Below, piece by piece: positions 1-6,487 of a DNA stretch of 14,523 nucleotides. The DNA is from Thermoplasmata archaeon (GTDB lineage: Archaea > Thermoplasmatota > Thermoplasmata > UBA184), in the NCBI GenBank assembly GCA_030042855.1, contig JASHYU010000136.1:1-14523 (forward strand), written 5' to 3'. The notes under the pieces were generated by a model. That model had not been told where the DNA came from. It made no database searches and saw nothing but the letters and a program-made list of their open reading frames with translations. A program made the position numbers and the translations under genes. How positions within the stretch are numbered: the first letter of the stretch is position 1; each line of letters starts with the position of its first letter.

Positions 1-421
1 CGTTGCCGATCCGGTGCTCGGTGGTCATCGCGGTGCGGTCGAGGTACGCCATGCGGTTCCCGGTCAGGAAGTCGATCCCCTCGTCCCGGACCTTCTTCAC
101 CAACATCGGGACCGTCTCGACCGGGTACGTCGCGTCCCCGTCGGCGGTCGCGATGATCTCGCCCCGCGCGCCGTCGAAGCCGGTGCGGTAGGCGCGACCG
201 TAGCCGCGGCGGGGCTCGAGGATCACCCGGGCGCCCTCCGCTTCCGCGATCGCGGGGGTGCCGTCGGTCGACACGCCGTCGACGACGAGGACCTCCCACT
301 CGACCGGATCGTCCCGGAAGACGCTCTCGTTCGCCGCCCGCGCCGCGGTCCGGAACAGCCGGAGCACGTGCGCGATCGACGCCGCCTCGTTCAGCGTCGG
401 GATGACCAGGCTCGCCCGCAT
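1..421 (-). CDS. GT2 family glycosyltransferase, dolichol-phosphate sugar synthase-like (partial, C-terminus beyond window)
   Basis: Only the first 140 residues lie in the window; the frame runs off the left edge. The start is ATG at 421 and leads directly into the GT-A fold: VIPTLNE at residues 6-12, the nucleotide-sugar motif VVDGVSTDGT at 46-55, the segment EPRRGYGRAYRTGF at 69-82, and the metal-binding DGD (94-96, the DXD position) followed by ATYP. GNRM at 121-124 fits the same family. These features are typical of archaeal enzymes that move mannose or glucose from a nucleotide sugar to dolichol phosphate at the inner membrane face, supplying protein N-glycosylation or surface glycans. 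The exact sugar and acceptor cannot be read from the sequence. Any C-terminal membrane segments lie outside the window. It diverges from the archease gene. The family call is firm; the substrate is inference. Confidence 0.88.
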   Translation of the reverse strand, partial: MRASLVIPTLNEAASIAHVLRLFRTAARAANESVFRDDPVEWEVLVVDGVSTDGTPAIAEAEGARVILEPRRGYGRAYRTGFDGARGEIIATADGDATYPVETVPMLVKKVRDEGIDFLTGNRMAYLDRTAMTTEHRIGN

Positions 422-450
422 CGTCGAGAACGGTGACCATAGGGTGCGGG

Positions 451-460
451 TCCATAAACC
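451..460. promoter_or_regulatory. Shared AT-rich TATA-like element between divergent GT2 and archease genes
   Basis: TCCATAAACC is the one AT-rich island in the intergenic space. Read on the plus strand it sits about 28 bases before the GTG at 485, the spacing expected for a leaderless archaeal transcript. Read on the minus strand it is GGTTTATGGA, about 34 bases before the GT2 ATG at 421, implying a leader of about 9 bases. A second minus-strand candidate, CCCTATGG, lies at 438-445. Placement is by eye and no consensus score was computed. Confidence 0.45.
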
Positions 461-484
461 GTGCCCTCCTTCCGGGAGAGACCC

Positions 485-925
485 GTGAACGATGGAACGA
501 AGCGGCCGGCCCGCCGGTGGGGCTCCTTCCCGACGACCGCCGACCTCGGCATCTGGGCGACCGGCGCGGACGCGAACGCCCTCCTCGAAGCGCTGGGGCT
601 CGGGCTCGTCGCGGTGATCACCGACCTGCGTCGGGTCCGGCCGCGCTTCGAGCGAGCGGTCCGCGCCTCGGCGGACGACCCGACCGAGCTCGTCGTCGCG
701 TTCCTGAACGAGCTCGTGCTCCTCGCCTCCGCGGACGGCTTCCTCGTCCGCGAGCTCGAGGTGCGGACGATCGGGCACCCCGCGACGGCGCTGGTCGCCG
801 CGGCGCGGGGGGAGCCGATCGACCCGAGCCGCCACACGCTGCGGACCGAGGTCAAGGCCGCGACGTTCCACGGGCTCGTCTTCGATCCGGCCCGCCACCG
901 GGCCCGGGTCATCCTCGATATCTAG
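485..925 (+). CDS. Archease, activator of the RtcB tRNA-splicing ligase
   Basis: Archease promotes guanylylation and turnover of RtcB, the ligase that joins tRNA exons in archaea. The protein has 146 residues from GTG 485, matching the usual family length of about 140. FPTTADLGI near residues 15-23 is the metal-site motif (the Asp is residue 20; most archaeal members have His-Thr-Ala-Asp, here Thr replaces His). KAATFHG at 124-130 is the second signature, and the chain ends RVILDI, where the penultimate Asp and terminal hydrophobic residue help bind calcium in known structures. A longer in-frame GTG at 461 exists, but it overlaps the likely TATA element, adds nothing conserved, and 485 has the right leaderless spacing. 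No RtcB gene is in the window. The TAG stop is four bases from the convergent aminotransferase stop. Confidence 0.93.
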   Translation: MNDGTKRPARRWGSFPTTADLGIWATGADANALLEALGLGLVAVITDLRRVRPRFERAVRASADDPTELVVAFLNELVLLASADGFLVRELEVRTIGHPATALVAAARGEPIDPSRHTLRTEVKAATFHGLVFDPARHRARVILDI

Positions 926-929
926 CGGC

Positions 930-2066
930 TCAGGGCATCCGGTCGACGATCGCGCGCAGGGAGGCGCCCGGCGTCGCGACCCGCCCGGCCCGGCCCAAGA
1001 TGCGCTCGAGCGCGGCGAACGTGACGAGAAGATCCGGCCAGTCGGCGATCCCCATGTGGCCGATCCGGAAGATCTTGCCGGTCAGCGCGCCCTGGCCGCC
1101 CTGGACGAGGACGTTGTACTGGCGCTCGAGGACCTTGCGGAGCTCGGGGTCCCCCATCCCGTCGGGGTTCGTGATCGCGGTGACCGTGTCCGAGGCGTAC
1201 CGCCGGTCCGGGAACAGCGCGAGGCCGAGCGCGTCGACTGCGGCCCGCGTCGCCTCGGCGAGCCGGTGGGTCCGGGCGAGCCGCGCGTCGAGGCCCTCCT
1301 CCTTCAGGAGGAGGAGCGCCTCGCGCAGCGCGAGGAAGAGCGGTACCGCCGGCGTCCACGGCGTGTCGTTCTTCTCGAGCGATTTCACGTGGGCCGCGAG
1401 GTCGAGGTAGAACGTGCCGGGGCGGAGCGCGGCCACCGCCCGGTCGGAGAGGTGCACGAGGGCGAGGCCGGCCGGGGCAGCGAGCCCCTTCTGGCTGCCC
1501 GCGACGAGGGCGTCGATCCCCCAGGCGTCGATCGCGATCGGGATCCCGGCGACGGCGCTGATCCCGTCGACGAGGAAGAGCGCGCCCGCGTCCCGGATCG
1601 CGGGGGCGACGGCGGCGAGGTCGTTCGCGAGCCCGACGCTCGTCTCGTTGTGGACGACGCAGACCGCCCGCACGTCCCCCTTCGCGAGCTCCGCGCGGAC
1701 GGCGTCCGCCGGGAGAGGCTGCCCCCACGGCGCGCCCACGGTCGTGACGTTCGTCGCGTAGCGCCGGACGATCTCGTTCGAGCGGTCGCCGAAGTTGCCG
1801 TTCGTGACGACGACGACGCGGCCCTCCTTCGGGAGGAGACCGGAGTACATCGCCTCGAGCCCGGCGGTCCCGCTGCCGCTCAGGATGACCTGCCGGCCCT
1901 TCGCGCCGAAGAGCACCGGCAGGAGCTCGCGGATCTCCTGGACGATCCCGTGGAAGTAGTCGCCTCGGTGGTTGAGCGACGGCATCGACATCGCGCGGAG
2001 GACCCGGGGGTGGATCCGGACCGGGCCGGCGATGAGGAACGTCGTCGTCTCGGGATCGAACGTCAT
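930..2066 (-). CDS. Class V aminotransferase (serine-pyruvate / alanine-glyoxylate type), candidate phosphoserine aminotransferase
   Basis: A 378-residue PLP enzyme of the AGXT/SPT family, at full family length. Visible landmarks are GPVRIHP near residue 14, SGSGTAG at 63-69 (phosphate binding), HNETSVG at 139-145, the cofactor-contacting Asp in VDGIS (residue 167), and the Schiff-base lysine K193 in GSQKG. The C-terminal part has NVLVQGGQG and FRIGHMG, typical of the family. The ATG at 2066 overlaps the TGA of the dehydrogenase gene just upstream by 4 bases, so the two are translated together. With a 3-phosphoglycerate dehydrogenase as partner, the likely role is amination of 3-phosphohydroxypyruvate to phosphoserine. 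Broad-specificity class V enzymes do this in methanogens that lack SerC. Transamination of glyoxylate to glycine or serine to hydroxypyruvate remains possible. The family is firm, the substrate inferred. Confidence 0.92.
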   Translation of the reverse strand: MTFDPETTTFLIAGPVRIHPRVLRAMSMPSLNHRGDYFHGIVQEIRELLPVLFGAKGRQVILSGSGTAGLEAMYSGLLPKEGRVVVVTNGNFGDRSNEIVRRYATNVTTVGAPWGQPLPADAVRAELAKGDVRAVCVVHNETSVGLANDLAAVAPAIRDAGALFLVDGISAVAGIPIAIDAWGIDALVAGSQKGLAAPAGLALVHLSDRAVAALRPGTFYLDLAAHVKSLEKNDTPWTPAVPLFLALREALLLLKEEGLDARLARTHRLAEATRAAVDALGLALFPDRRYASDTVTAITNPDGMGDPELRKVLERQYNVLVQGGQGALTGKIFRIGHMGIADWPDLLVTFAALERILGRAGRVATPGASLRAIVDRMP

Positions 2067-3013
2067 CGGGCCCCTCCCGCCGGCGCGACCAGGGCCGTGA
2101 GCGGCTCGCCCCGCAGCGCGCGGAGGACCTCGTCGACAATGTCGTCCCCGGCCCGCCGCTGCGCCTCGACCGTGGAGGCGCCGATGTGGGGCGTCGCGAT
2201 CACCTTCGGGTGGGCGAGGAGCGCCCGCTGCGTCGGGGGCTCCACCTCGAAGACGTCGAGCGCGGCCCCTCCGATCTGCCCGCGCTCGAGGGCCGCGAGC
2301 AGCGCGGACTCGTCGACGAGCGGTCCGCGGGCGACGTTCACGAGCAGCGCGCCCGGCTTCATCCGGCCGATCGTTTCGGCCCGGATCAGGTGGTGCGTCT
2401 CGGGCGTCAGCAGGCAGTGGAGGCTCACGAGGTCGGCGCGCCCGAGGAGCGTCGTCAGGTCGACGAGCTCGGTCCCGTCCGTCGGGGCGGTCACGTACGG
2501 GTCGTGGGCGATCGTCGTCACGCCGAACGCGCGGAGCCGCGCCGCCGTCTCGCGGGCGATCCGGCCGTACCCGACGAGCCCGACGGTGCGCCCGGCGAGC
2601 TCGTGGCCGTGCGTCGCCCGCTCCCAGGCGCCCGACTTGGTGGCGACGATCTGGGGGTAGGCCCCCCGCGTCAGCAGCAGGCACAGCGCGACCGTGAGCT
2701 CCGCGACGCTGACCGTCGCGGCCGCGGGCGCGTTCACGACCCGGATGCCGCGGGCCCCGGCCGCGGCGAGGTCGACGTTGTCGACGCCGACGCCGGCCCG
2801 CGCCACCAGCTCGAGGTGCGGGGCGCGGCCGAGGAGGTCCGCGGTGACGCGCGTGCGGCTGCGGACGATCAATCCCCACGCCGACCCGAGGTGCGCGGCG
2901 AGCGCGCCCGGGTCCCGCGTCGCATCGACGACCCGGCACGGCCCGTCGCCGAGGCGCGTGAGCGCTCGTTCGTCGATGGGGTCCGCCACGACCACGATCG
3001 GGGGCTCGGGCAT
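2063..3013 (-). CDS. serA: D-3-phosphoglycerate dehydrogenase-like D-2-hydroxyacid dehydrogenase (short, no ACT domain)
   Basis: An NAD-dependent D-isomer 2-hydroxyacid dehydrogenase of 316 residues. The substrate half has ARAGVGVDNVD at 71-81, typical of SerA. The Rossmann half has GLVGYGRIA at 145-153 and an Asp at 171 where NAD ribose binding is expected. Catalytic residues are R229 in NVARG, E258 in FEVEPP and H276 in TPHIG. The protein ends at the catalytic domain: the C-terminal regulatory domains of long SerA proteins (ACT and its neighbour) are absent, so serine feedback through ACT is not expected. It is translationally coupled to the class V aminotransferase, which favours 3-phosphoglycerate oxidation for serine synthesis over glyoxylate or hydroxypyruvate reduction. 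MoxR ends 42 bases upstream. The start ATG at 3013 is followed by a normal N-terminal strand (PIVVVADPI). Confidence 0.88.
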   Translation of the reverse strand: MPEPPIVVVADPIDERALTRLGDGPCRVVDATRDPGALAAHLGSAWGLIVRSRTRVTADLLGRAPHLELVARAGVGVDNVDLAAAGARGIRVVNAPAAATVSVAELTVALCLLLTRGAYPQIVATKSGAWERATHGHELAGRTVGLVGYGRIARETAARLRAFGVTTIAHDPYVTAPTDGTELVDLTTLLGRADLVSLHCLLTPETHHLIRAETIGRMKPGALLVNVARGPLVDESALLAALERGQIGGAALDVFEVEPPTQRALLAHPKVIATPHIGASTVEAQRRAGDDIVDEVLRALRGEPLTALVAPAGGAR

Positions 3014-3035
3014 CGCCCGGGGACCCGGACCGCGC

Positions 3036-3043
3036 GGAAAACC
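3036..3043 (-). promoter_or_regulatory. Weak TATA-like element before serA
   Basis: The minus strand reads GGTTTTCC here, an AT island 25-28 bases before the serA ATG in otherwise GC-rich sequence. The spacing fits a leaderless start, but the match to a TATA box is poor. The 42-base gap would equally allow read-through from MoxR. Confidence 0.28.
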
Positions 3044-3055
3044 CTTGCCCGGGAC

Positions 3056-4006
3056 CTAACGGCCCTTCGGCACGGCCACCCGATCGAGCGCGTCCCGGAC
3101 GATGACGTCCCCGCGCACCCCGCGGATCCACGGCTCGGGCTTCACGATGATCCGGTGGGCGAGCGCCGGCTCGACCAGCGCCTTCACGTCGTCGGGCAGG
3201 ACGAAGTCGCGGCCGTGGATCAGCGCCCGGGCCCGCGCGAGCTTCTGGAGCGCGAGCGAGCCCCGCGGCGAGGCACCGACCTCGCTCCGCGGGTCGGCGC
3301 GGGTGAGGCGGACGATGTCGATCACGTAGCCGGCCACCGAAGCATCGATCTCCACCTCCTCGACCGACCGCTGGAGGCCAAGGAACGCGGCCGGGTCGGT
3401 CATGCGGGGCACCTCGATCGTCTCGGTCTTCCGGGCGCGCCGACGCTCGAGCACGCCGCGCTCCTCCTCGGGCGTCGGGTAGCCGATCTTCAAGCGGAGG
3501 AGGAACCGGTCGACCTGCGCCTCGGGCAGCGGGTACGTCCCCTCGAGCTCGAGCGGGTTCTCGGTCGCGAGGACGAGGAACGGCCGGGGCAGCGGGTGGG
3601 TCGTGCGCTCGCTCGTGACTTGGTACTCCTGCATCGCCTCGAGCAACGCCGACTGGACCTTGGGCGGCGCCCGGTTGATCTCGTCGGCGAGCAGGACGTT
3701 CGTGAAGAGGGGCCCGGGACGGAAGACGAAGCTCGTCCGGGTCGGGTCGAGGACCTCCCCGCCGGTGATGTCGTGGGGCAGGAGGTCCGCGGTGAACTGG
3801 ATCCGCTGGAACTCGAGCCCGAGGGCCGTGGCGAACGACTTCGCCATCAGCGTCTTCCCGAGCCCCGGAAGGTCCTCGATCAGGATGTGCCCGTCGGCGA
3901 CGAGCCCGGTGAGCACCTGCTCGACCGCGGCGTCGCGGCCGACGATCGCCGTTTGGACGGCGGCGCGGACCTTCTCGGCCAGCGCCTGCGCCTCCGCCGG
4001 CTGCAC
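3056..4006 (-). CDS. MoxR family AAA+ ATPase
   Basis: A 316-residue AAA_3/MoxR ATPase at family length. Walker A is LPGLGKT (46-52), Walker B is NVLLADEIN (103-111, with D108 and E109), sensor 1 is ATENP (147-151), and EAQVDRFLL (162-170) is the usual MoxR segment. The C-terminal lid contains SPRGSLALQKLARA and DFVLPDDV, also typical. MoxR proteins are thought to act as chaperones that mature or remodel partner proteins, often those with von Willebrand-like domains, and DUF58 proteins are their most common neighbours. Here DUF58 is two genes upstream on the same strand, with a 272-base non-coding segment between MoxR and the rest of the cluster, so MoxR may have its own promoter. The start is GTG at 4006; no longer start exists in frame. 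The family is certain, the biological target unknown. Confidence 0.94.
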   Translation of the reverse strand: MQPAEAQALAEKVRAAVQTAIVGRDAAVEQVLTGLVADGHILIEDLPGLGKTLMAKSFATALGLEFQRIQFTADLLPHDITGGEVLDPTRTSFVFRPGPLFTNVLLADEINRAPPKVQSALLEAMQEYQVTSERTTHPLPRPFLVLATENPLELEGTYPLPEAQVDRFLLRLKIGYPTPEEERGVLERRRARKTETIEVPRMTDPAAFLGLQRSVEEVEIDASVAGYVIDIVRLTRADPRSEVGASPRGSLALQKLARARALIHGRDFVLPDDVKALVEPALAHRIIVKPEPWIRGVRGDVIVRDALDRVAVPKGR

Positions 4007-4017
4007 CCCGACCCCCC

Positions 4018-4035
4018 GCGGGCGAGACCGCCCGC
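4018..4035. repeat. Perfect 7-bp inverted repeat with 4-base loop before moxR
   Basis: GCGGGCG AGAC CGCCCGC forms a perfect hairpin between the likely moxR TATA element and the GTG start. It could be a protein-binding palindrome or an RNA hairpin. In DNA this rich in G and C, such a repeat can also occur by chance. Confidence 0.4.
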
Positions 4036-4036
4036 C

Positions 4037-4044
4037 CTATTTGG
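4037..4044 (-). promoter_or_regulatory. Putative moxR TATA-like element
   Basis: The minus strand reads CCAAATAGGG across this spot, the only AT-rich run close to the moxR start. It lies about 34 bases before the GTG, which would give a leader of about 7 bases. It is judged by eye only. Confidence 0.35.
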
Positions 4045-4278
4045 GCCAAACCCACGGCCGCGTCGGGAGGCTCCCGTGTTCCCCAGCCGTAACGACCGGC
4101 GTCACGGTAGGCCACCGCCCTCTCAGCGGTCTGACCCGGCTGGGGGTGTCGGACACCGGGGTTGTCCTCACGTCATCCTCAACGGACGACCCGTCCGCGT
4201 AGAGTCGAGAGGGACCCTTCGTCGGTACCCGGGTGCGACCGAGGGCCGCACCGAGCGAGGGATCGCGCCGACGGCTTA

Positions 4279-4788
4279 TCAGGGTGACGACGCGTCGCGA
4301 TCGTACGTCGACGGCTGGCCGACGAGATACGCCACCGCCGCCAGGACGAAGACGAGGAGTCCGACCGCGACCCCGAGCGAGGCGGCATCGGACGGCAGGA
4401 GGAGGGCGCTCGCCCACGCGATCCCGAGGGCGAGGGCCGGGACGGCGATCGTGAGCTGGGCGCGTGCGGGCCCGCCGGCGGGCCGGCCGGGGTCGTCGGC
4501 GAGCCAGACGAGGAGCGCGACGCCGCTCGCTCCCGCGAGGATCTCCGGCACGAGGCCGAGCGAGCTCAGCGAGGCGACCGACACGAGGCCGATCACCACG
4601 GGCACCGGGGCGAACGCCCGCCCGCGGGGGAACCCCGCCGGCTGCCGCAGCGCGCCCCCGATCGCGACCCCCGCGACGGCGACGAACGCGCCCGCGCCGT
4701 CCGGAAGTCCCGTGACGAGGCCGAACAGGCCCGCGACGGTCCCGAGCAGGACCCACGCGAGGGTCCCCCGGACTCCGGTGGTGTTCAT
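4279..4788 (-). CDS. Six-pass integral membrane protein of unknown function (DUF58 cluster)
   Basis: A 169-residue, very hydrophobic protein that I do not recognise as a named family. Membrane segments fall at about residues 9-27, 32-48, 60-78, 80-97, 110-130 and 136-156, with short loops and a small polar C-terminus (QPSTYDRDASSP). No catalytic motif is visible. Its ATG at 4788 overlaps the TGA of the DUF58 gene by 4 bases, so it is almost certainly translated from the same message and may belong to the same membrane complex. Small multi-pass proteins of unknown role are often found beside MoxR/DUF58 pairs. After its stop, 272 bases follow without a gene before moxR. The reality of the gene is well supported by coupling, composition and hydrophobicity; its role is unknown. 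Confidence 0.82.
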   Translation of the reverse strand: MNTTGVRGTLAWVLLGTVAGLFGLVTGLPDGAGAFVAVAGVAIGGALRQPAGFPRGRAFAPVPVVIGLVSVASLSSLGLVPEILAGASGVALLVWLADDPGRPAGGPARAQLTIAVPALALGIAWASALLLPSDAASLGVAVGLLVFVLAAVAYLVGQPSTYDRDASSP

Positions 4789-6083
4789 CCGATCCTCCGG
4801 ACCGCGGGCCGCCGCAGGTAGTCGACGAACCGCCCCAACGACCAGTAGTCGTCCCAGTCGACCGTCGGGGCCTCCTGCCAGGCCCGTGCGATCTGGTCAC
4901 GTCGCGCGAGCCGGCCCAGGCGATCGACGAGCGCCTCGTCCTCCGCCGGGAGCGGCGGGTAGGCCGGGTAGACCGGCAAGGGCGACGGGCTCAGCGCCAC
5001 GACCGGGAAGCCGCGCCGTCGAACGTACGGGACGAGGTCGGCCCGGCCCTCGTCCGCGAGCGAGGAGAACACGACGGTGGTGACGCCCGGCGGGAAGTAG
5101 CGGCGGAGCGCGATCGCGCACCGCTCGGACGGAGCGTCCGCCGGGCTCGTCCGCGACGCGAGGAGCGCGCGGCGGATGCGCTGCTGCTGGGTCCGGCCCG
5201 AGGCGAGCGGCACGGCCGAGAGGAACTCCCCGAAGATCCCGAGACCGACCCGGGACTTCACCCGCAGGAACGAGTTCGCGATGCCGACCGCGGCGGCCCG
5301 GGAGATCGCGAGCAGGCGGCCGTCGATCGCGGGTCCGAGCGTCGTCGGCCGGGTGTCGAGGACGAGCAGGATGTCGCCCGTGCGGTCGACCTGGTACTCG
5401 TTCGCCAGGAGACGGCCCGCCCGCGCGCTCGCCGCCCAGTTGATCCGGCGGATGGGGTCGGTCGGGGACGCTTCGCGGATCCCGTAGAACTCGCCCGAGA
5501 CGCCGATCCGGCGCGAGAGCGTCTCCCCGGGCAGTACGATCGTCCGTCGCAACCGTACCTCGCCGATCCGCAACAGGTCCGGCGGATACCGCTCGACGAC
5601 GAGCTCGGCGAGACCGAGGTCCGCGCGCCGCTCCACCAACCCGGTCGCGTCGCGCCAGACCGCTCGCGGCGGCGGGAGGACCACGATCGTCGGTTCGAGC
5701 GCGGACCACGAGAACCGGAACGTGAGCTCGTTCCGCCGCCGGTCGAACGTGGGCGGGGCCACCTCCCGAAGGCCCGGTGGGGGCGTCGCTTCGACGAGCA
5801 GGTCGTTCGGATCGACCTGCCCGGCGGAATCGACGGTGCCGGTGACCGTGACCTCCGGCCCGGAGCCCTCGGCGGCCCACCGCGCGGGCAGGGAGGGGGT
5901 CCCGCGCGGGCCCGAGAGCGCCGCGGCCGGGCCGGCGAGGAGCAGCGGGATCGCGAGGAACAGCGGGACCGGGTCCCGCCCGGCGACCGCCGCGAGGAGG
6001 AGCGCGCCCGCGGCTCCGAGGAGGAGATACGCGGTCGGCCGGAACCGGACCAGGCCGACGCGTCGCCGAGCGGGCGGGCTCAC
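4785..6083 (-). CDS. DUF58 domain protein (MoxR-associated, von Willebrand-like)
   Basis: A 432-residue protein with two N-terminal membrane segments (about 18-35 and 38-56), a beta-rich middle region (about 75-190), and the DUF58 signature at 199-244: FYGIREASPTDPIRRINW, then SARAGRLLANEYQVDR and ILLVLDTRP. The conserved pieces are the R-x-Y/x-x-GD-like turn, INW, SAR and the Asp that begins the von Willebrand-like fold. DUF58 proteins are the usual partners of MoxR ATPases and are tied to cell-surface or stress functions, but no precise activity is established. The start chosen is GTG at 6083: it overlaps the previous gene's TGA (GTGA) and places the hydrophobic segment at the N-terminus. 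The frame stays open about 600 bases further upstream, but that part only shadows the DUF4129 and small membrane genes. The 3' end overlaps the next gene by 4 bases. Confidence 0.9.
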   Translation of the reverse strand: MSPPARRRVGLVRFRPTAYLLLGAAGALLLAAVAGRDPVPLFLAIPLLLAGPAAALSGPRGTPSLPARWAAEGSGPEVTVTGTVDSAGQVDPNDLLVEATPPPGLREVAPPTFDRRRNELTFRFSWSALEPTIVVLPPPRAVWRDATGLVERRADLGLAELVVERYPPDLLRIGEVRLRRTIVLPGETLSRRIGVSGEFYGIREASPTDPIRRINWAASARAGRLLANEYQVDRTGDILLVLDTRPTTLGPAIDGRLLAISRAAAVGIANSFLRVKSRVGLGIFGEFLSAVPLASGRTQQQRIRRALLASRTSPADAPSERCAIALRRYFPPGVTTVVFSSLADEGRADLVPYVRRRGFPVVALSPSPLPVYPAYPPLPAEDEALVDRLGRLARRDQIARAWQEAPTVDWDDYWSLGRFVDYLRRPAVRRIG

Positions 6084-6487
6084 GTCCGCGCCTCGAGCCC
6101 GTCCAGGCGCTGACGGAGGTAGGCGCGGAACTCCTCCGGCGTCATCCGGGAGAACCGGTCGATCTCCTCCGGGGACCGGGGCCCGCGGTCGGCCTCCCCC
6201 GCGCGCCGATCCAGCGTGTCGAGCATCAGGACGAGCCGTTCCCGGCCGAGGCGCCCGGAGACGAACGCCGTCCGGACCATCGCGGGGCGGGGAAGGAGGG
6301 CCTCCGGCGCGGGGCGAGGGCGCCCCGTACCCGACCGGAGGGCCACCTCGACGAACAGGAGGGCGGCGGCGGCGATCGCGACGATCGCGGCCGGCGCGGC
6401 GATCGAGAGGTTCGGTCCGGCCCAGATCGCGACCCCGGTGGCCGCGAGGGCGGTCACCACGAGACCCCAGCCGAAGGGGGCCGTCAT
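6080..6487 (-). CDS. Small two-pass membrane protein, DUF58/DUF4129 cluster
   Basis: A 135-residue protein with two membrane helices (about 5-23 and 29-50) and a charged cytoplasmic-type tail. The tail includes RERLVLMLDTLDRR (82-95) and SPEEIDRFSRMTPEEFRAYL (105-124), probably helical or coiled. I do not recognise a named family. It is enclosed by 4-base overlaps on both sides: ATGA with the DUF4129 gene and GTGA with the DUF58 gene. Translation of all three is therefore linked, which suggests subunits made in fixed ratio. A tail of this sort could contact the MoxR ATPase or the DUF58 protein; this is inference from position only. Confidence 0.83.
   Translation of the reverse strand: MTAPFGWGLVVTALAATGVAIWAGPNLSIAAPAAIVAIAAAALLFVEVALRSGTGRPRPAPEALLPRPAMVRTAFVSGRLGRERLVLMLDTLDRRAGEADRGPRSPEEIDRFSRMTPEEFRAYLRQRLDGLEART

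Larger units (their letters stand above)
4007..4278. other. 272-base non-coding segment with several inverted repeats, between moxR and the 6-TM gene
   Basis: No frame here keeps the strong G/C preference at third codon positions seen in neighbouring genes, and no family could be recognised. Inverted repeats are dense. CCCCAGCC (4081-4088) pairs with GGCTGGGG (4138-4145). Inside it lie CCGTAACG/CGTCACGG (4087-4094 with 4100-4107, one mismatch) and ACCGC/GCGGT around a 7-base loop (4114-4130). Next come GGTGTC/GACACC (4145-4157), a 9-bp stem GGGTTGTCC/GGACGACCC (4159-4167 with 4184-4192, one G-U pair), and GGTGCG/CGCACC (4232-4237 with 4247-4252). A TATA-like TGATAAG on the minus strand at 4275-4281 lies about 26 bases before the last hairpin. 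The segment could be a long moxR leader, a small RNA or only promoter DNA. High GC makes stems common, so this is tentative. Confidence 0.4.

Noticed and set aside
930..4115. A minus-strand frame open for 1061 codons, far beyond the aminotransferase
   Set aside because: Only the last 378 codons are the aminotransferase. The upstream part is a Arg/Pro/Gly-rich shadow of serA and moxR in another frame, caused by scarcity of stop codons in GC-rich DNA.
4114..4130. 5-bp stem with 7-base loop resembling a tRNA anticodon arm
   Set aside because: The base at position 33 is not U on either strand, and there is no T-loop GTTCRA or acceptor arrangement around it.
4110..4145. Minus-strand GGGTCAG followed by a hairpin, reminiscent of SRP RNA helix 8
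   Set aside because: The matching 3' side should contain AGCAGCC, but here it reads GGTGGCC. The tip loop does not fit, and no end-to-end pairing of a 300-base SRP RNA is seen.
4123..4179. GGATGA and CTGA on the minus strand as possible box C/D RNA
   Set aside because: Box C has a mismatch at a key base, C' and D' are missing, and no terminal stem brings the boxes together.
2186..5083. A plus-strand frame open for 965 codons
   Set aside because: It lies antisense to serA, moxR and DUF58, is rich in Arg, Asp and Pro without recognisable motifs, and follows the codon shadow of those genes.
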